A stretch of 64,000 nt of DNA. Origin: Shewanella cyperi. Its GTDB lineage: Bacteria > Pseudomonadota > Gammaproteobacteria > Enterobacterales > Shewanellaceae. Both the position numbers and the translations under genes were made by a program. This document shows positions 61,917-64,000 of the stretch, in pieces. Within the stretch, counting starts at the first letter, position 1, and each line of letters begins with the position of its first letter. The notes under the pieces were generated by a model that made no database searches, was not told where the DNA came from, and saw nothing but the letters and a program-made list of their open reading frames with translations. Location: positions 391,501 through 455,500 of the forward strand of contig NZ_CP071501.1 in NCBI RefSeq assembly GCF_017354985.1. Direction: 5' to 3'.

Positions 61917-63194
61917 TCAGCCCTTGAACACCTTACCGTCCTTCATCACAAAGCTGACCTTTTCCAGCAGGGAAATTTGCTCCAGGGGATTGCCATCGAC
62001 GGCAATCATATCCGCCAGGAAGCCGGCTTTCAGCTGCCCCAGATCTTTCTGTTGCAGCAGACTGGCGCTGTTGATGGTGGCGGCCTGAATCGCCTGCAGC
62101 GGGCTCATGCCAAAGGTGACCATGGTGCTGAATTGCTTGCCGTTGTCACCGTGGGGATAGATGGCGGCATCGCTGCCGAACACCATCTTGACTCCGGCCT
62201 TGGCGGCGAGACGGAAGCTGTCGCGCTGGGCCTGGGACACCTGCTTTTCCTTGTTGATGTTCTCTTCCGGCACGCCGTTGGCGGCGCCGAAGGCCAGGGT
62301 GTATTCGGTGTTGTAGATGTCGCAGGACAGGAAGGTGCCGTGTTTGAGCGCCAGTTTGACCGCCTCGTCATCCATAAAGCTGCAATGCTCTATGCTGTCG
62401 ATGCCAGCGCGGATGGCGGCCTTGATACCGCCGGTGCCGTGGGCATGGGCGGCGATGATCATCCCGCGCTGGTGGGCCTCTTCGGCGGCAGCGCGCAGCT
62501 CATCTTCGCTGTATTGCTGTATGCCCACCTTGGTGCCCTTGGAAAAGACTCCACCGGTGGCGCAAATCTTGATGGTGTTGGCGCCGTATTTGATGTTTTC
62601 CCGCACCTTGGCCCGCACAGCCCAAGGGCCGTCGGCCACGCCGCCGGAGACCGAATGCATTTCCGGGGCGCTGAAGTTGTCATCGCAATGACCGCCGGTA
62701 ATGGACAGGGCATTGGCGGCACTCCAGATGCGCGGGCCGACAATTTCACCGGCATTGATGCCATCACGCACCGCGATCACGCTGTAACCGGCATCCCCCA
62801 GATCCCGCACCGTGGTAAAGCCGGCCATCAGGGTGCGCTCGGCATTTTTCACCGCTTTTACGGTTTGTCTTGGCACCGAATAGTTGAGGGCCTCGAGAAA
62901 GTTGTCCTCGGCGTCGCTCGACAGGTGCACGTGCATGTCCATCAGTCCTGGTAGCAGGGTTTTACCGGCCAGGTCGAGATGCTCGGCGCCCTGAGGCATG
63001 GCCAGACTGTTTCGGGTGCCAACCTGGACTATGCGGTCGCCATCGACCAGCAGCGCCGGCTGCTCAATCAGCTTGCCACTGGCCACGTCCAGCATGGCAT
63101 CGGCGGTGATATAGGTGGCGGCCTGCAGGCTTGTGCTTGTCAGGCCACAGAGTCCGGAAATCAGCCCCGAGAGCAGTAGGGTTTTCGTTTTCAT
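61917..63194 (-). CDS. Secreted amidohydrolase-family protein
   Basis: A 425-residue metal-dependent hydrolase with a signal peptide (cleavage near LQAAT, residue 25-26). Metal motif DMHVH (about 86-90), IIAAHAHGTGGIKAAIRAG, SIEHC and FGSDAAIYPHGDN follow the order of the imidazolonepropionase-like/Xaa-Pro dipeptidase-like subgroup. The active site would be in the periplasm. Substrate not predictable; relatives act on dipeptides or small cyclic amides. Confidence 0.87.
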   Translation of the reverse strand: MKTKTLLLSGLISGLCGLTSTSLQAATYITADAMLDVASGKLIEQPALLVDGDRIVQVGTRNSLAMPQGAEHLDLAGKTLLPGLMDMHVHLSSDAEDNFLEALNYSVPRQTVKAVKNAERTLMAGFTTVRDLGDAGYSVIAVRDGINAGEIVGPRIWSAANALSITGGHCDDNFSAPEMHSVSGGVADGPWAVRAKVRENIKYGANTIKICATGGVFSKGTKVGIQQYSEDELRAAAEEAHQRGMIIAAHAHGTGGIKAAIRAGIDSIEHCSFMDDEAVKLALKHGTFLSCDIYNTEYTLAFGAANGVPEENINKEKQVSQAQRDSFRLAAKAGVKMVFGSDAAIYPHGDNGKQFSTMVTFGMSPLQAIQAATINSASLLQQKDLGQLKAGFLADMIAVDGNPLEQISLLEKVSFVMKDGKVFKG

Positions 63195-63290
63195 CTTATT
63201 GTTCTCTTTTTTATTTTATTCAGTGTATGTCGTCAAAGGTACAGCCGCGGCCAGCATACCCCATGGCCTGTTTGCTGGCTATTGGGCCGG

Positions 63291-63875
63291 TCAGCAGCCA
63301 ATGCGCGCCATCGCGTCGTTGGCAAAATGGTAAAAGGCATCCTGGGGCTTGTCCTGGCGCCACATGGCGCTGTCATCCAGTCCCAGCAGCAGGCCGCGCA
63401 GCACCACAGTGGTTATCCCGTGGCTGACTATGATGACCCGCTCCGGCGTGGCGGGATCCTGCAGCCACTCCAGCAGCCGCGCCCGAATCGCCGCCAGGGT
63501 TTCCGCCCCCGGCGCCTGCAGATACCAATCGTTGCGCCCGGCAAGTACCGGATAGGCGGCGTGGATGTCGGCAATGCGAGCCATTTCCCACTCGCCGAGT
63601 CCGGCTTCCATCAGTCGTGGTTCCTGAGCTATGGCTGTTGTGGCCAAGCCCAGCTCGGCTGCAACCAGAGCAGCGGTTTCCATGGCCCGGCCAAGGGGGC
63701 TCGACAGCAGTTGAAAGCCAGCTGTGTCACAGGGCGGATTGGCCAGTGTTTTGCCGTAGGCCCTGGCCTGGGCGCGGCCAAGGTCGGTCAGCGGCGAGTT
63801 GCAGTGCCCCTGCAGCTTGCCGTCGGCGTTAAATTCGGTCTGGCCGTGACGCAGTATGTAGATCTCTTGGAGCAT
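63291..63875 (-). CDS. Histidine phosphatase family protein
   Basis: A 194-residue phosphatase of the phosphoglycerate-mutase-like clan. EIYILRHGQTEFNADGKLQGH (located at about 4-24) carries the catalytic His of RHG, SSPLGRAMETA the second Arg, and VIIVSHGITTVVLRG the second His. Start set at MLQEIYILRHG (63875); a frame back to 63989 lacks support. Ribosome site weak. The substrate may be a sugar phosphate or nucleotide; cobC/gpmB-type names are not justified without neighbours. Confidence 0.88.
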   Translation of the reverse strand: MLQEIYILRHGQTEFNADGKLQGHCNSPLTDLGRAQARAYGKTLANPPCDTAGFQLLSSPLGRAMETAALVAAELGLATTAIAQEPRLMEAGLGEWEMARIADIHAAYPVLAGRNDWYLQAPGAETLAAIRARLLEWLQDPATPERVIIVSHGITTVVLRGLLLGLDDSAMWRQDKPQDAFYHFANDAMARIGC

Positions 63876-64000
63876 AAGAAGGGGCAAAAACAGTCGATGA
63901 CAAAGGTTGGCAATGTAACCCGAAGTCATGTGGGGCTCAAGCCGGGCCGCAGATTGCAGTACAGGCCAAGATGATACAATTTTGCACAAGCTTGCTGACG

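Overview
The window looks like chromosomal DNA of a marine gammaproteobacterium of the Shewanella group. Three things point there: the 16S/23S/5S set; the gene neighbourhoods (prmA-dusB-fis, a frdCAB-type fumarate reductase, purH-purD, a ZntR-type regulator with an SO_0444-type Cu/Zn exporter, uvrD-ubiA, ubiD-fre); and the secreted metalloproteases. The genus is inferred from synteny and rRNA wording recalled from memory, not from a search. No phage, plasmid, IS transposase or CRISPR array is visible.

Layout. 1-545 is the tail of one rRNA operon (tRNA-Val, 5S, tRNA-Thr, 5S, terminator). 1074-6745 is a complete second operon: two promoters, 16S, a tRNA-free spacer, 23S, tRNA-Val, 5S, then a broken extra 5S. 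7156-9992 holds a secreted M6 metalloprotease and a small membrane protein. 10144-13615 is a run of four minus-strand genes of unknown function. The distal two (11404-13615) are clearly AT-rich and look acquired; the larger has DUF3644-like features and an R-X4-H motif like that of HEPN RNases. 13616-14580 has no convincing gene but is packed with inverted repeats. 14341-16056 is a lipoprotein gene bracketed by two diverged direct repeats, each with a near-identical terminator and a 14-15 codon micro-ORF starting MAKALFLL.

16080-28154 is housekeeping and respiration: fis/dusB/prmA; a Wolinella-type diheme fumarate reductase; a lipoprotein; purine biosynthesis (purD, purH); and a metal-responsive regulator-exporter pair with a textbook 20-bp-spacer MerR promoter. 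28233-39267 mixes envelope and accessory functions: an SPFH protein, a diheme peroxidase-like lipoprotein, a DUF4382 lipoprotein, a LysR regulator divergent from an EmrAB-type pump, ElaA-like and ABM-domain proteins, radical SAM and MscS. 39644-43283 carries ornithine/lysine decarboxylase, uridine phosphorylase and a convergent Tsx-like nucleoside channel. 43524-46480 is an NfeD-SPFH-SPFH membrane module plus a DUF2059 protein.

46616-50328 is uvrD, ubiA and a MazG-like pyrophosphohydrolase. 50769-51803 is AT-rich, with a probably broken secreted-protein gene and an intact lipoprotein. 51875-63875 contains two large secreted metalloproteases (an HEXXHXXXXXH type with PKD/FN3 domains and an M4 vibriolysin type) that share a short C-terminal domain, the ubiD-fre pair, and several small conserved proteins. 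It ends with a secreted amidohydrolase and a histidine phosphatase.

Most transcription units end in clear intrinsic terminators, many symmetrical and shared by convergent genes. The least explained parts are the 11.4-14.6 kb region, the duplicated micro-ORF/terminator unit, and the scrambled 5S tail of the rRNA operon.
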